Assembly (NCBI RefSeq): GCF_043290135.1
Contig: NC_134702.1
Span: forward strand, 195,332,491-195,396,490
Source of the DNA: Rhipicephalus microplus
Lineage: Eukaryota; Arthropoda; Arachnida; Ixodida; Ixodidae
Length of the DNA stretch: 64,000 bases
Direction of reading: 5' to 3'
The position numbers and the translations under genes are program-made. Position 1 is the stretch's first letter. The number at the start of each line of letters is the position of its first letter. The notes under the pieces were generated by a model. That model had not been told where the DNA came from. It saw only the letters and a program-made list of their open reading frames with translations, and did no database searches. Positions 62,901 through 64,000 of the stretch are shown here, piece after piece.

Positions 62901-64000
62901 GCTGGAGCATTTATACGACATGATAGGCTCTTTTTTTTTGCTTCGGTTCATGTCTACTCGGATATTATGCCGCTGGTGCGATTCAGTGTTTTCGAAGTGG
63001 GCTACCGTAATTTAACCACTGTTTTATTTATACCGCAATGTCGGGTTTCACAATATCGCGGAATGCACAATGTGTGCTTCATTGGTTTATTATTTTGCTC
63101 TTCAAACCCGTTTTGTGAACACATTACTCGTTGTTCAACAACTGATGTCAGCTTGCAACGAGCATTTGGGCAATCATTTACCGTGAATTGTCGCATTGCA
63201 CGATGTTAGTATGCGACCGTATGCTTACCCAACAGAAAACTATCTTTGTGTGTGAGTGTAGATTTCGAAAACCCTAAATTCGTATCAGAATTCTACGTAA
63301 TCATTGATGAACTTCTAATTCATTGTGTAGGCACCCTGGCGAATGCATTATTGGGGTTTCATGAGCAACAATCAAAACGTTGCAATGCATGAGACGTTTC
63401 ACTATCCTTTAAAGTTACTGCTCCTGAAACTTCTCTGCGCTGAGCAAATAAGGAAAACACAGACGAAATTCTTTTAAAACCACGCAAGTTATAACTATAT
63501 ATAAGTTGATTGTCATTATATGAAGTAAAGGTTGAGGTGAGGAGAGTATGCATGACACGGAATATATAACAATAAAATTATATGTTCCGGAAGCAGGCGA
63601 AATATACATATAGCGGCAATTCAATGTTTCCATAATGAGATAAATTCAGGTGCTCACTGATATAAACTGCCCACCATTAACCCGAATAGTTTTGTTACGT
63701 GACCCACGAGTCACACGACCTGGTGTTGAACGAAGAAAATTGATCAGACCACGTGCTTCTCGTTTGGACGAAGGGACGAAGGGTAGGTGCCTCGTTAGGA
63801 ACTCCTTGGGGCCAGAGGCTACGTGTCCGCTTATACACCACTTATCTTCTTCCTAACGGCGATTGTTTTCTTCCTATCGGTTCCCAAGAGGAATTTCATT
63901 AGAGACCCAAAGGCCATTCCAAAGTATCAACGCCTGAAGCTCCCCTGTTGCTCACATAGCCCTGGCTCCTATTTCTTATGGCTTCCGATCAGCCGCAGTG
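59913..64000. other. Non-coding, nothing recognised
   Basis: Short frames only, no domain or splice support. (ATT)n near 60712-60725. Confidence 0.55.

Noticed and set aside
1..64000. CRISPR arrays, bacterial operons or phage modules
   Set aside because: No regularly spaced direct repeats with unique spacers and no compact operon-like genes; the split genes and TE content are eukaryotic.

Overview
The window looks like nuclear DNA of an arthropod, most likely a hard tick (Ixodidae). It has no bacterial operons or ribosome-binding-site architecture. It has split genes with consensus splice sites, introns over 10 kb, many microsatellites, and many broken copies of tRNA-derived SINEs, non-LTR retrotransposons and a Ty3/Gypsy element. 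The tick assignment is inference from the repeat types and the divergent M13-family gene; no search was run.

Two host protein genes can be supported, in convergent orientation. (1) On the + strand, 23740-38340, a three-exon gene encodes a 780-residue type II membrane protein of the peptidase M13 (neprilysin/endothelin-converting enzyme) family. The exons are 23740-23937, 34865-35028 and 36360-38340, and all junction phases agree. The HExxH zinc motif is replaced by HIVRG and the NAYY/NAFY substrate-binding motif is degenerate, so the product is predicted to be a non-catalytic M13 homologue. (2) On the - strand, 54253-41030, a two-exon gene (54253-53635 and 41256-41030) encodes a 281-residue four-TM protein of the LHFPL tetraspan family. 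The intron interrupts TM3 and the split codon restores a continuous helix. A dense CpG-rich block at about 54960-55480 lies upstream and is its likely promoter or 5' leader.

Layout: 1-23.7 kb is intergenic or gene-poor, with TE remnants (an LTR-like block near 2.5-2.9 kb, LINE 3' ends near 3.0, 6.7 and 18.7 kb, a frameshifted repeat-protein remnant at 7.2 kb, SINEs at 18 kb) and large microsatellites (16.8 and 17.6 kb). 23.7-38.3 kb is the M13-like gene. Its first intron holds a 450-bp pyrimidine-rich block, a possible alternative terminal exon and a long LINE whose 5' part is inverted, ending close to exon 2. Its second intron holds a cluster of ten CACGTG palindromes. 38.5-39.2 kb is a Gypsy integrase-end remnant between the two genes. 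41.0-54.3 kb is the LHFPL-like gene, whose 12.4-kb intron holds SINE and LINE copies. 55.5-64 kb is non-coding apart from SINE copies near 59 kb.

No functional link between the two genes is visible. Both products should be membrane proteins. No CRISPR, rRNA or intact tRNA gene was seen.
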